Part shown: one piece after another, positions 1 to 10,236 of the stretch
Numbering within the stretch: position 1 is the first letter of the stretch
Layout of the letters: each line of letters begins with the position of its first letter
NCBI GenBank assembly: GCA_032209605.1
Contig: JASFXZ010000013.1
Coordinates: 11,553,901-11,617,900, forward strand
Length of the DNA stretch: 64,000 bases
Origin: Mactromeris polynyma
Taxonomy: Eukaryota; Mollusca; Bivalvia; Venerida; Mactridae
Direction of reading: 5' to 3'
Translations under genes and position numbers: made by a program
The notes under the pieces: model-generated
Told to the model about the DNA's origin: nothing
The model's database searches: none
Seen by the model: the letters and a program-made list of their open reading frames with translations, nothing else

Positions 1-2557
1 ATTAAACATACTCTATTCTTAAAGTCCCAATAGGGGTCATAAATACATTTTTGTTCGGAACACCTGCATAACCTAGAATAGTGCTATATTTGTGGACACC
101 TTAAACTTAAGTTAAGTCGGTACTTTTGTTGGTCTATCAAATTTTAGAGGATTCAATTTCGATGCAAAAAACGTTCTTCTATGAGATTCGAACCCCTCCC
201 ACTCCAAGTGTAACTAAAAGTTCAGTGATGGTAATTGATTCGACTGACAGGGCAGAAACTGTCATTGAAGCGTACCAAACACATTGGGTTTAAGCCTGAA
301 GAGCGCGGCGGCTTATCCACTCTGTTGAATTCGTCTCTCGCTTTCCTCGATGATGAACACAGTACGGTATCGGCGGATAAACCAGGACCTTCACGACATC
401 GATAGTGCTTCAATGTTAACTGCAAGGTACTGCAATACGACAGCACGCTTTCATGTTAAACATGTACTACAAGTAAGAGGACATCACAAGAATGGACAAC
501 CCGTCGCCCGTCAACACAAGTAAAACACCTAATTGAATTTGTGTTGTATGGGCTTATGTAGAGAGCATTATATGCCAACTCAGTCAAACCAATGACAATC
601 GCTAAACTTAGGGTAGCGAGTCCCAAATAATGACACCCACAGGCTTATGTGCCACATGCAAAGATACCACAACGTTGTGAGCGAAGTGAATACAATTAAT
701 ATTTAGTCCTAACACACACTCTTTTTTGTTGTTAAAATTCCATTCCGCCCTTTCTAAAAACGTACATTTTCGGTACATATTATACTGTCACGCACGAATG
801 GAATATGCCATAATATTCATTAATTTAAATCATATATTAAGAATGTAGTATTTCTTTATGATGCAAATTAATGTTCATTAACCTGAATCAAAATGTCATG
901 AAATGTCACTTATACGAAAAAGGGGGATATTATTAAATGATGGGTAGTATACTGTACATTGTTTTACGAACCCCTTATCTTGATTAAATTTACACTAGTT
1001 CATAACAAAAATAAAATGTGGTCGTACGTTTGGACATTTATATATTGTACGTATGCTTTATACATTTTCATTCATAATTCATATAATCGCTCATATTGTT
1101 TCAGATCCGCATTTATTCTGCCACCTGAATAAGGTCAGCTTTTTTGTTGAATGGCACCAGAAACGACGCCTTTAATTAGCTGCTACTGTCTGATCGCTCA
1201 TTTGTAGCGTGTACAATGCTTAGTAACTGTGTGCGTACTAAGTAGCAATAAGTATAAATCTGGAATTTAAGAAAACAACAAAGGTTCATAGTTACAATAA
1301 GTAATTTATTTGGCAATATTATGAATAGAGAAGTTGAAGTGTTTCATACTTCGCTGCAAAAACCTAGCTGGAATGGAAAACCAATAAAATATCAATTTAA
1401 GAGAGCAAAGCTTGCTCACGCAGAAAAAAAACGTACACCCTTCTTTGGAGTGATAATACCACGCACGAAAAGATGTAGCCGCAAGACTGTAACGTGACCT
1501 GAGAAAGGAACGAAAGAGCGTAGCAGACACACTTCGGTATATGTCCCACGCTCATATTTGCAGATAAGGGCTTGTAAAGTTCGTTTGTTTTGCAATATGT
1601 TAACATCTCACGAATATTACCAAGTATGTATCAGTTACTTTACACATCGACATATCGATAGTATTCCATGTTTACTTTAGTGAGTAGACGTCGAATATAG
1701 AGTAAAGCAAAAATGGCAATGAATTTGGGCAGTGAAAGTCAGGGCATTCGTGACGTATGAATATAAAAAAACCAAGGACTATAGTCATTCAATGACCCAA
1801 CTGCAACCCGTGGCAACGCTAAGCAACGGAAATACTTATCCCTTCTCTTTTCCCAGTTCACGACACGCTCAATCTACAATTCCCTTAATGGTTCCTTCGA
1901 TTTAAGTAACGTATCAACGTCAGGGGGCTCATGAGTTACATATGTGTGCTCCTCGAAAATCGTGGACGGGTCCCAGAGGACTTGGTTTGCGTCATGTACT
2001 ACTTTGGCGCTTCACTACAGGCCTGTTTGACTTATTCCAGATTCATGAATTTGCAGCTGTGCGATGCAGCATGTCGTTGCCTTCGTCAGCTCATTGCATG
2101 TGTATCGTCAATCTGTATTTGAGAAAATTGAAACCTTTTGGACACTATCCCCGTTTTGCCATTTGCGTTGCCTTCCAGGCATTATCCTTTCCGTCAATTC
2201 TGGAATTCTCGCATGTAATTAGTAAAGTTCTCGATGCAATCCAACTTCATAGAGGGCTAACATGATTTCATGTGCCGTCTATCCACTCCCCCACTCTAGT
2301 ATTTTGTTATGCATGCGTTAACGTAAAAAATATATCATAATTATGTTACTGCATAAAGACATCATATACAGATAACGTCATCATATAACACTATATCCAG
2401 TGCGTGGACTAAACCTATCAGATTTGTCAAAATATTAAACAGAGGGTCAAGAAGGACATCAATATCAACATCACCAATCGTCCGTTTTGCGGCATTTCCT
2501 GCTAGACTTCTATTCGTTTTACATTTAAGGATTCATTCGTATGTTTCCTTTATATAG
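1..2557. other. 5' flank or 5' intron of copy A, left part of duplicated block
   Basis: It aligns with 10237-12366 apart from an extra ~430 bp at about 358-787 that copy B lacks. Open frames here are not kept in copy B (they shift or stop), so no exon is supported. The missing signal-peptide exon may be here or left of the window. Confidence 0.5.
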
Positions 2558-2713
2558 GTGTTGCCGTCTCAGTCCCTTGGGCTGCAACACAGACACCAAA
2601 ATGTGGTGACGTAGACACCGCTGCTTGTCAACTGCTTCAGGCTCAGAGACCTGCTTTTTGTAAAGATGAAGCATTGGTCAGATCTATTTGTCCTCGATTT
2701 TGCAAACTGTGTC
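2558..2713 (+). CDS. ShK-domain exon, copy A
   Basis: 156 nt, phase 1 at both ends, the usual form of a shuffled extracellular module. Acceptor TTTATATAG, donor TGTC|GTAAGT. The reading includes six cysteines in ShK spacing, ending SICPRFCKLC. The first residues (GVAVSVPWAA) are hydrophobic and could be the end of a signal peptide. No in-frame ATG exists in the open stretch before the exon (stop TAG at 2503), so splicing from an upstream exon is required. Its partner in copy B differs at a few residues. Confidence 0.8.
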
Positions 2714-5700
2714 GTAAGTATGATGTAAACATGATTGTATATAAATCTTCCGTTTTCATTGCATATTTCTATGGATATGAAGAACTGTTTTAACAGTTAA
2801 TACATTACCGAAAACGTATGTGAGCCTCAAAGTGTGTGGTACTAATGATGTTGAGGAAAATGTTGCTTTCATTGTGTGCAATTTACCTTTCCTCTGTGTA
2901 AATTGTATTTAACACAATGAAATAAATATACCAAAATCAATACAACCGGACATTAACGCGTTTTAGATATCATTATGACCAGCAGGATCAGGTGTCATAA
3001 AACTAATGAAATAACATTTTCTCAAGACTAAAGCTAGTTTGAAAACCAGCGGTTTGATTGGCTATACGTTATATGACGTCACATGTACGAGGGTTGTCCC
3101 AAGTAAATTCAGGGAAAAGTGAAGGTTAGAAGATCTCAGTTGAAATAGAGTCCTGGCAAACATACGATACCATTACATGTACATGATCGAATGAACAAGA
3201 CACGTCATATATCAAGTAGTAGCACTGTTAATATTTCAGCCATTGAATGTTATCACTGCGATACAACATACACGGACTATCACAAATGTAACACGACCGT
3301 TCTCTGTCAGTCTGGAGAGGTAATTATGTTATTTTAAGTATTCACAATATACCACTTTCCACTTTGATTTCGAGAGTCCGATGTGGTGGCCGTGTTCTTC
3401 GTAGAGGCGTGGATTACACAATCATTCTTAAAAGCATTCTTGACTTTCAACTGATAACATATCGAATGTTCGGCAGAAGTCTTTGTACAATGGCAATACT
3501 GCAGATCAGCAAGTTAAGTTAATTAACATTATTTCTTGAGTGCATGTGACACAAGCAATCATTTCAATTGAAAAACTAATGTAGATATATTGGTCACTCG
3601 GTCGATGGAGCGCTCGACGGCCAAATTGAAGGTCGTAGGATTGCATCCCGGGCGAAGCACATGTTCCATGTGAAGATAATACACCAACGGTCACACGTCC
3701 TACGCCTCTGATTCATATGGCGAAGTTGTCTGTTGCTACGGGAAATACATCTATTACTGGATGGTAAACCAGGAACACTGGTTATGTCTATTAATCGCTG
3801 TATTTATAAAAAACTGGTGAAAAAACGCCGAAAATTCCTTAAAACCAGTACGTATAGGAAGTTCAACAATATTTACTCGTTGTGACAAAGCCAGTATGAC
3901 CATTTTAATACAAACTTTAGTCTGTACGACTTCAGGTTAGGTAGAACTTTATCATAACTCAAAACATAGGTCCTGGATCATTTGATATCTTAAATGCAGT
4001 CGGTGCCTGTTACTATATTAATGCTAGCAATGCATGCAATGGTGTTTTCGCGACTAAATTAACACTCTTAGTGGGAATCAAAATCGACGTCGGTCAGCTT
4101 GAAAGTCGTGACATTTCAAAGTACTGACAATGCATTTGTACATCAGATTCTTAAAAACGGACCAATTTACAACACATACATATGGCTACATATGTGTGAG
4201 CTTATTTACATGTGCAAAGTCCTGAGTATCGGTTACAGGCGTGTGTACATTTGTAAAGGCACACGTATCGGTTACAGGCGTGTGTACATTTGTAAAGTGA
4301 CAAGTATCGGTTACAGGCGTGTGTACATTTGTAAAGTGACGACTGTCGGTTATAGGCGTGTGTACATGTGTAAAGTGACGAGTATCGATTACAGGCGTGT
4401 GTACATGTGTAAAGTGACGAGTATCGTTTACAGGCGTGTGTACATGTGTAAAGTGACAAGTATCGGTTACAGGCGTGTGTACATTTGTAAAGTGACGACT
4501 ATCGGTTATAGGCGTGTGTACATGTGTAAACTGACGAGTATCGGTTACAGGCGTGTGTACATTTGTAAAGTGACGACTATCGGTTATAGGCGTGTGTACA
4601 TGTGTAAACTGACGAGTATCGGTTACAGGCGTGTGTACATGTGTAAAGTGACAAGTATCGGTTACAGGCGTGTGTACATGTGTGTTTTTTTTCAGGTCTG
4701 TATGAAGAAAGAATTGATATCATTCATGGATGGTCACCATGAGTATGAAATGACGTGTCAGGACAGAAGGGTAGGTTCTTTTTTAATGTATGGACAGTAG
4801 TGCATATATATAGCACACATAATTAGTATATCGAGAATTCAATTTCAAACGTGGGATTCATTACTTTGACACAATCTCTATAGAGCTATAGTTTATTTTG
4901 CAAAACATATATACTTCATCTACTGACGTTTCTCGTTTTAAATAGTTTTAAGTCAAGTGCATTTTCCAAACTGATGAATTCGAAATGGTTTTAACAAAAC
5001 TGAAACTTAAGTATGTTATATACTTGAATACTAATATTTCATTGCTTTAAATCTGCTTATAGATATGTGACGGCGGCAGTGATCTTACCATTCCATTTGG
5101 AAAACGTCACGTGAACTCTCGCGATATTTCTGTCATGTGCTGTGTGGATGACTTATGTAACTACCCAGTAACAACAACAACTACCACAACAACAACAACG
5201 ACAACAACGCCTAAACCAGGTATTTGGTGGTTTTGTTAATAGAATATAATTACAATATCCTTCTCTTTGATTCATGTATAATGATTCAATGGCGATTGGG
5301 TGACTGATTACTTTAACAAATGTCGGAAAGCTGAATTTAAGACATTCACGTAGTCGTCGAATCAATCAATAGAAACTTACACACATTATTTTAGGGTCCA
5401 TTTAATAGATTAATTATGTACTTTTTCGTACTAAAATTGTGTTATTCAATAACATAATAACAAATACACTGTACTATCAATAGGTGAGAACTTATGCGAT
5501 ATTTTATTGTATTCTATCTCAGTTTAGCAATCGGCTGATATTCAGGAAACTTTGTATTTTATATATTTTGCTGATGCATTTACGTGTAACACTCCTCTGT
5601 CGAATCAGGTTAGATACTTTTCAAACAAACAAAGTGCCGAATTACACTAATGGGGGGGGGGGTGACATTGTATTGTGTTACGTCGCCATAGTATTTATCG

Positions 5701-6547
5701 TGTAAACAACGCATTTCTTGAAATAATTCTTGTAGTGATGTGGGTTTAGTCGGCCACCCAGTTAATTCAGTCGTTATCTAGAGCGCCGCACTAGTGTTTA
5801 GGAGGCCCGTCGGACGCACTTTTCTCTTTGATTCACTTAAATGTTGGTAGCAGTGTTTGGCAGCAGTTCATGGCTTATTATATTACTTGCAAATCTCTAC
5901 GGCGTAATAATTGTTTACTTTGTATTTTTGTAGTGGGGTGTCCGAAAGACATTATCTTTATGGTAGATGTGAATTCAGGTTTCCTTGTTCACCACACCGC
6001 CCAGGACAACAAGGACTACACAGATCTCATTACATCGGTCATACAACGACTGGATATAGGCACAAACGCTAATCTCGTAGCATTTTATCTCTTCGATAAA
6101 GAGTTACACACTAAATTTGAACTCCAACAATACACCGATAAAACCTCAGTCATTTCACACATCAACTCCTACCATTTGTTTAACACTACGACCGGTTTTT
6201 ATCGCCACAACACAACGGCTGCAATTCACTCACTGTTAGGACACATAACACACAGTCATTTCGGTGACCGCTCCTCGTACCCAGACGCCGTCGTTATAAT
6301 AGGTAATCAACGGACAACAGCTAGTCTTAACCTGAGTACCAGCGACAGGCTTCGTTTTCAGCACCTCAGCAGGGACGTGATTGTTCTAGATGTGGAAACC
6401 CAGTCATCGACCTTCTTCTATAATACCGCTAAGCCACATGATAACCTTCTCGCTACGGACAATAACCACATCATTCAGACGACCAGTTTACACGCAAACC
6501 ATGGCGCAATTGCCGACCACCTTTATCAGTTGATAGTCAAATGCTAA
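2558..6547 (+). CDS. ShK - Ly6/uPAR - Thr-linker - VWA gene, copy A (five exons, 5' partial)
   Basis: Spliced gene with exons 2558-2713, 3240-3319, 4696-4770, 5063-5219 and 5934-6547. Every internal boundary is GT-AG and the phases chain correctly (1, 0, 0, 1), giving about 360 codons after an unplaced first exon. Domain order is a six-cysteine ShK module, a ten-cysteine three-finger (Ly6/uPAR) domain ending CC..DLCN, a run of 13 threonines, and a VWA domain. Disulphide-rich modules and the mucin-like linker imply a secreted or surface protein; the ligand is unknown. The signal-peptide exon should lie upstream of 2558, joined through a phase-1 intron, but I could not identify it. A paralogue with the same structure lies at 12367-16424. 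ShK modules occur in cnidarian channel blockers but also in many non-toxic invertebrate extracellular proteins; nothing here indicates a toxin. Confidence 0.8.
2714..3239 (+). other. Intron between ShK and Ly6 exon 1, copy A
   Basis: Bounded by GTAAGT and TTTCAG. No repeat or open frame of note. Aligns with 12523-13077 of copy B. Confidence 0.6.
3240..3319 (+). CDS. Ly6/uPAR domain exon 1, copy A
   Basis: 80 nt, entered at phase 1 and left at phase 0. Acceptor ATATTTCAG, donor GAG|GTAATT. It encodes the first four cysteines of the three-finger domain (ECYHC, KC, LC). The CxxC start is typical of Ly6/uPAR domains. Confidence 0.8.
3591..3848 (+). mobile_element. tRNA-derived SINE, intron of copy A
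   Basis: It begins with a decayed tRNA-like head (A-box-like near 3591, B-box-like GGATTGCATCC near 3637). It ends in the tail shared with the elements at 25.6, 47.5 and 57.2 kb: ACTGGTTATGT, a gap, then GAAAAAACGCCG. The same insertion is present at 13435-13672, so it predates the duplication. Confidence 0.6.
4208..4685 (+). repeat. 39-bp minisatellite in intron, copy A (about 12 units)
   Basis: Tandem 39-bp units carrying GGCGTGTGTACATGTGTAAA and then GTGACGAGTATCGGTTACA. As 39 is 13 codons and the unit has no stop in this frame, it reads as repeats of GYRRVYMCKVTSI in frame with the exon at 4696. It is also partly open on the minus strand. It lies inside a well-bounded intron, so translation is not expected by default. 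Confidence 0.9.
4696..4770 (+). CDS. Ly6/uPAR domain exon 2, copy A
   Basis: 75 nt, phase 0 at both ends, 25 codons beginning VCMKKE and ending CQDRR, with two cysteines. The acceptor is a T-run followed by CAG directly after the 39-bp minisatellite; the donor is AGG|GTAGGT. The upstream minisatellite is open in the same frame from 4099, so an unspliced or alternatively spliced reading would also be open. Confidence 0.8.
5063..5219 (+). CDS. Ly6/uPAR domain exon 3 plus threonine linker, copy A
   Basis: 157 nt, phase 0 to phase 1. Acceptor GCTTATAG, donor CCAG|GTATTT. It encodes the end of the three-finger domain (ICDGG..., then CCVDDLCN, the family's closing signature) and then a linker of PV, 13 threonines and PKP. 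The threonine run is a likely O-glycosylated stalk separating the small domains from the VWA domain. The same 13-Thr count is kept in copy B. Confidence 0.8.
5220..5933 (+). other. Intron before VWA exon, copy A
   Basis: 714 bp with an 11-G tract at 5652-5662. The stretch just after about 5733 is nearly identical to its copy B partner. No other feature seen. Confidence 0.6.
5934..6547 (+). CDS. VWA-domain terminal exon, copy A
   Basis: 614 nt, entered at phase 1 after TTTTTGTAG and ending at TAA 6545-6547. It encodes about 204 residues with VWA landmarks: strand 1 DIIFMVDV, helix 1 DYTDLITSVIQRLDIG, a YPDAVVIIGN strand (4), a RDVIVLDV strand (5) and the closing helix AIADHLYQLIVKC. The MIDAS loop is D-V-N-S-G instead of DxSxS, and the usual third-loop Asp after VVI is Gly, so divalent-metal binding is doubtful. 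An AATAAA signal lies 51 nt after the stop. Confidence 0.85.
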
Positions 6548-6597
6548 TTTACAGAAGTTTTAAATGTATTTTTGATCTGTTCAAAAATGGCTACGAC

Positions 6598-6603
6598 AAT
6601 AAA
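6598..6603 (+). promoter_or_regulatory. Polyadenylation signal AATAAA, copy A
   Basis: Canonical AATAAA 51 nt beyond the stop codon of the VWA exon, the expected place for a short 3' UTR. The aligned position in copy B reads AATAAG. Confidence 0.5.
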
Positions 6604-7740
6604 GTATCAATTTCCATTAACATGTGTTACAGTATGAATAACGAGCAATGAGAGTATTAAACCGACTAAGGTCCACGATAACTGGCCACCGGGGTATTAA
6701 AATGATCAAAATTATCGTTGCATTCACTCCAGAGAGGCCGCTCTTACGTAACACTATAATATAATGTAATTTATACACACAGTAAACTCCTTTCCCGTAT
6801 ATTCGTGGCCGTAAGCAGATAAGTCATGGCATGTTCATACAATAAAGTTTACTTCCATATTTTTTATTGTTTTCCATAAAACAACATTATTGTAAACCAA
6901 TACAAAGTCTTAAGCAACATGTGTTCATGTTTTGCAATGAAATATGTACTTAAAATCTTTAAAGGTCAGTGATCTGAATCGCCTTGAAACTTTCTCATTA
7001 AATTCGTGCATCTGCGAAATATGTTTCATTCTGGTTTATAAACACTTGATGACGAAAAGAAGATGATGTAATTTCATAACGAAGAATGACGCTTACCTAG
7101 CTATTAGCTATTAAATATAGATATTGTATATATACTTATTTACTTTATTACAGTAGGTAGCGTACATGTAATATAATATATTTAGGCAAGTTTTTCTAGA
7201 AGAGTTTGAAACTGGTTCATGCGGACTCGGGAGTAATAACGTCAAATGTAGCAAGAATGCAGTTTGGAAAAGAATTGGGTTTTAAGAGGCACGAATTTAA
7301 TGAGAAGGGTCGAAATAATGAGAAAGACTTATATTAACTCAAGCCTTAAATTTCTCTTGCTCATTTAATAGAGACAAAGTCCACCAAGGGGAAAATTTAC
7401 TGTCAATGTCGTTGTAGTCAAAAACGAATTGCCTTTCCTTTAAATGTGGACTGTAAGTTTTGGAATTCTAGTCTTTGTCGATGATATTATATTGATATAA
7501 ACATGTCTCGGATTCATACGCTAACTAAATGAGACGACCGAGTTTGCATTTTCCCTTGAATTACATACAGATATACGCATACCTATTAACGTATCAGACG
7601 AAACAGCCAGATAGATGTTCCAAAATTATAAACGGACAACGTTGTGCAAACGACTTTGTTTCCAAAACGCGTGTCATAGAAGGGATCTAAATGTATAAGA
7701 CAATGTTCCGGCAAACGTACCCAGACATATAAGACGGTTT
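6604..7740. other. 3' flank of copy A
   Basis: AT-rich and without supported genes. It aligns patchily with 16440-17330 downstream of copy B, showing that the duplicated unit reaches well beyond the gene. Confidence 0.5.
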
Positions 7741-7974
7741 ATTTTGCAATAACGGACACAATCTGGAACATACCGAGGTGTGACCAGTATGTCTGCAGTA
7801 TTGAGTAGTGTTTGATTATTAAATACTGAAGGCGATTGTAACTAGAGCCCAATACACTACAATACAGATCGATCCAACTTCGAATTTTGTCCCGACCTTA
7901 GTATTGTAGTTCACAGTATGGAGCTCGTATAACGTAGACCAACCACAGTTTGCCGTCATGGGTAATATATCAAT

Positions 7975-8250
7975 GTCAAACAGCTTATCGCATTGGTCGT
8001 AGATCGCAGCTTGACCATTTATAAATACGCTACGGTATGTTTGACCCGGGATATAGTTCGTAGCTCTATCAAGTAAAGCACATTTATATGAATGACCCAT
8101 GTCGTAGATCTTAGCTCTACCAAGTTAGGAACTTTATATATGAATGACCCGGGTCGTAGATCGTAGATCTAGAAGGTTAAGCACATTTATATATTAATGA
8201 CAATGGTCGTAGATTGCAGCTCACTCTACCATGTGATGCATATTTATATA
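7975..8250. repeat. Decayed 53-bp satellite, about 4-5 units, copy A
   Basis: Four to five degenerate copies of the unit that forms the large array at 17985-20260 (TCGTAGATCGTAGCTCTACC, AAGCACATTTATATATGAAT). They stand at the paralogous place behind the copy A gene. Confidence 0.8.
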
Positions 8251-8783
8251 TGTTTTATTTTTGTGTCCCATAAGATTTGATTCTTACTTATACAATACAT
8301 TTGCAAATTTCTTTTTTCTATATAACTTTATTTAATTAATGTAAGAAAATGATACCTAATGTTTTGCATAGGCCTAAAATGTGTGCCGGTTTGATATGCA
8401 ACTAAAATGTACCGAGAATTCTTTTGAATTAAACTAACGTAATTGTCTCCGATAAAAATAAATAGTGTTGTCCCAAATTCTAGTCATTGCCGCAACCGTC
8501 TTATTAAAATCCAATTAGTTGATATCTGTAGCAACCCGGCGGTATCACTTTTACGTCATCGTGTGTTTAAAAGGCGCGAAAATTTGAACCGAAGCGATAT
8601 GGCCGATGACGATACACAGCTCAACTGTAAGTTATAGATTTAAAACCTACATATTGTGTCTGTCATTACCGATTGCATCACTTTATATATTCAATTTGTA
8701 TGTACAATATTTCTAACAAAGCGATCGCATTTGGGTAGTGTTCAAGTAAAGCTTGGTCATGATACACCGTGTTGGCTACCAAA
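8251..8783. other. Spacer between duplicated blocks, left part
   Basis: Sequence with no partner in copy B. It contains one possible short first exon at 8599-8626 and otherwise nothing I recognise. Confidence 0.4.
8599..8626 (+). CDS. Possible short first coding exon (MADDDTQLN...)
   Basis: ATG in good context (GCGATATGG) about 35 nt after a TTTAAAAG motif, followed by nine codons and a strong donor AACT|GTAAGT at phase 1. This looks like a small 5' exon. The phase would fit the ShK exon of copy B, but the peptide is acidic and not a signal sequence, so the partner exon is unknown. It could be chance. Confidence 0.22.
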
Positions 8784-8867
8784 CAGTCATTACCGAACAG
8801 TCATTACCGAACAGTCATTACCGAACAGTCATTACCGAACAGTCATTACCGAACAGTCATTACCGAA
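8784..8867 (+). repeat. 14-bp minisatellite, six perfect units
   Basis: Six consecutive identical copies of CAGTCATTACCGAA, implying recent expansion. Confidence 0.95.
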
Positions 8868-10236
8868 ACGGGTTTATGTGTTGCGATTATGACACATATG
8901 ATTTGTAATGGCTCAATTGGTTGACAAAGGATTTTTACGAATTATTTGAAATTTACGCAAAACAGTTTGATAATGGTTACAATTTTTGGAGGAGTTATGG
9001 TCATTTTGTACTCCCAAAATATTTTTTTTTTAATTAAATATTTTGGCCTTTAAATCTTCGTATCAGTATATCAAATAATTGATCAAAGTTACAGCAGTTA
9101 TGAATGTTGAGAAAAACTGTACGACAAATCTCAATAATGAATGGGTTTAGTTAATCCAGTCTCTAATAAAGAATTAACTCCACATTTTAAAATAATACGT
9201 GTGCATTTATATCAAAATTTCTAACTTAAAGAGTGTAACTAGTGTAAACAAAAGTACGACTTCCAACCAGCACCAACATACAAGATTTAGATGTGCTTTA
9301 AAAATGAAATTGACATAGGTATTTTCTTGGAATTCCAAACTAGTCCATTTTTCTGTAGCATCTGTCTTTAATAAGTAAGATTTGTTAGTTGTAAATTGTA
9401 TACTATCTTTAAGAAATTTATAAATAAGTTTCTTACCGGTGTATAAAATATGGACAGGAGTTCGGATGCGCAATAATTCAATCACGACATAACCCAGTTT
9501 TGATCTGGTAACAACATGACCTTGTACCAACTGTAAACCCTTGTCCGGTAACACGCCACTCCGTGAAACACCCGTTCAGATATATTTCTTTTCATATACC
9601 CCTTCAAGTCACAGCCTTGGTTGCTCATCTCTCTGGTTACCACTTTGAACTAAGGGTGGAGTGAGTATGTTTGATGAAGACATATTACACCCAGTCATAC
9701 TGTTATGGAAACCATAAGTCTCTACCAGAAATACTGTAGACTGATATGACCTTGTACGTACGAAAATGTTTAATATTCGTTTATGACTCTTCTCTGACCG
9801 GTCAAGTTGAGTTTGATTACTTATATGAATTTTAACTTATGAAAACAATAATACTGAAAATAAACCATCCGCTAATACATGATTAGGGTACTGACAAAAC
9901 AGTATGTCCCTATGCAGTTCAATAAGGTGACAATTATACAATCTCTCATAGTATACCAGGTACTGTATTTAATCAACGAAGGATGCTTCCAATGTTTTTT
10001 AAAGAAGAAATGTACTTCATAACCACTCATTTAGCAATTAATACTTATCTCGTTCAAAATTGAATAAAACGGAACACCAAAGCAGAACTGTTTAAGATTT
10101 ATATCAGAGACGACTATGATTACATATGAATCAGGTCATATATACTACTCATAATGTATTCGGTCCACAATTTCATACGAGTGCCATTTTATGTCATGTT
10201 GAGTTTTCGAACGACAATTGATCTAAATCATTAACT
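8868..10236. other. Spacer between duplicated blocks, right part
   Basis: AT-rich. A 115-codon open frame on the minus strand (9207-9554) has no recognisable domain and no clear splice sites, so it is not called a gene. Confidence 0.4.

Noticed and set aside
1942..2265. 107-codon plus-strand frame before copy A
   Set aside because: Copy B has stops and frameshifts at the same place, so it is not a conserved signal-peptide exon.
9207..9554. 115-codon minus-strand open frame
   Set aside because: No recognisable domain, no splice context and AT-rich composition; it could be chance.
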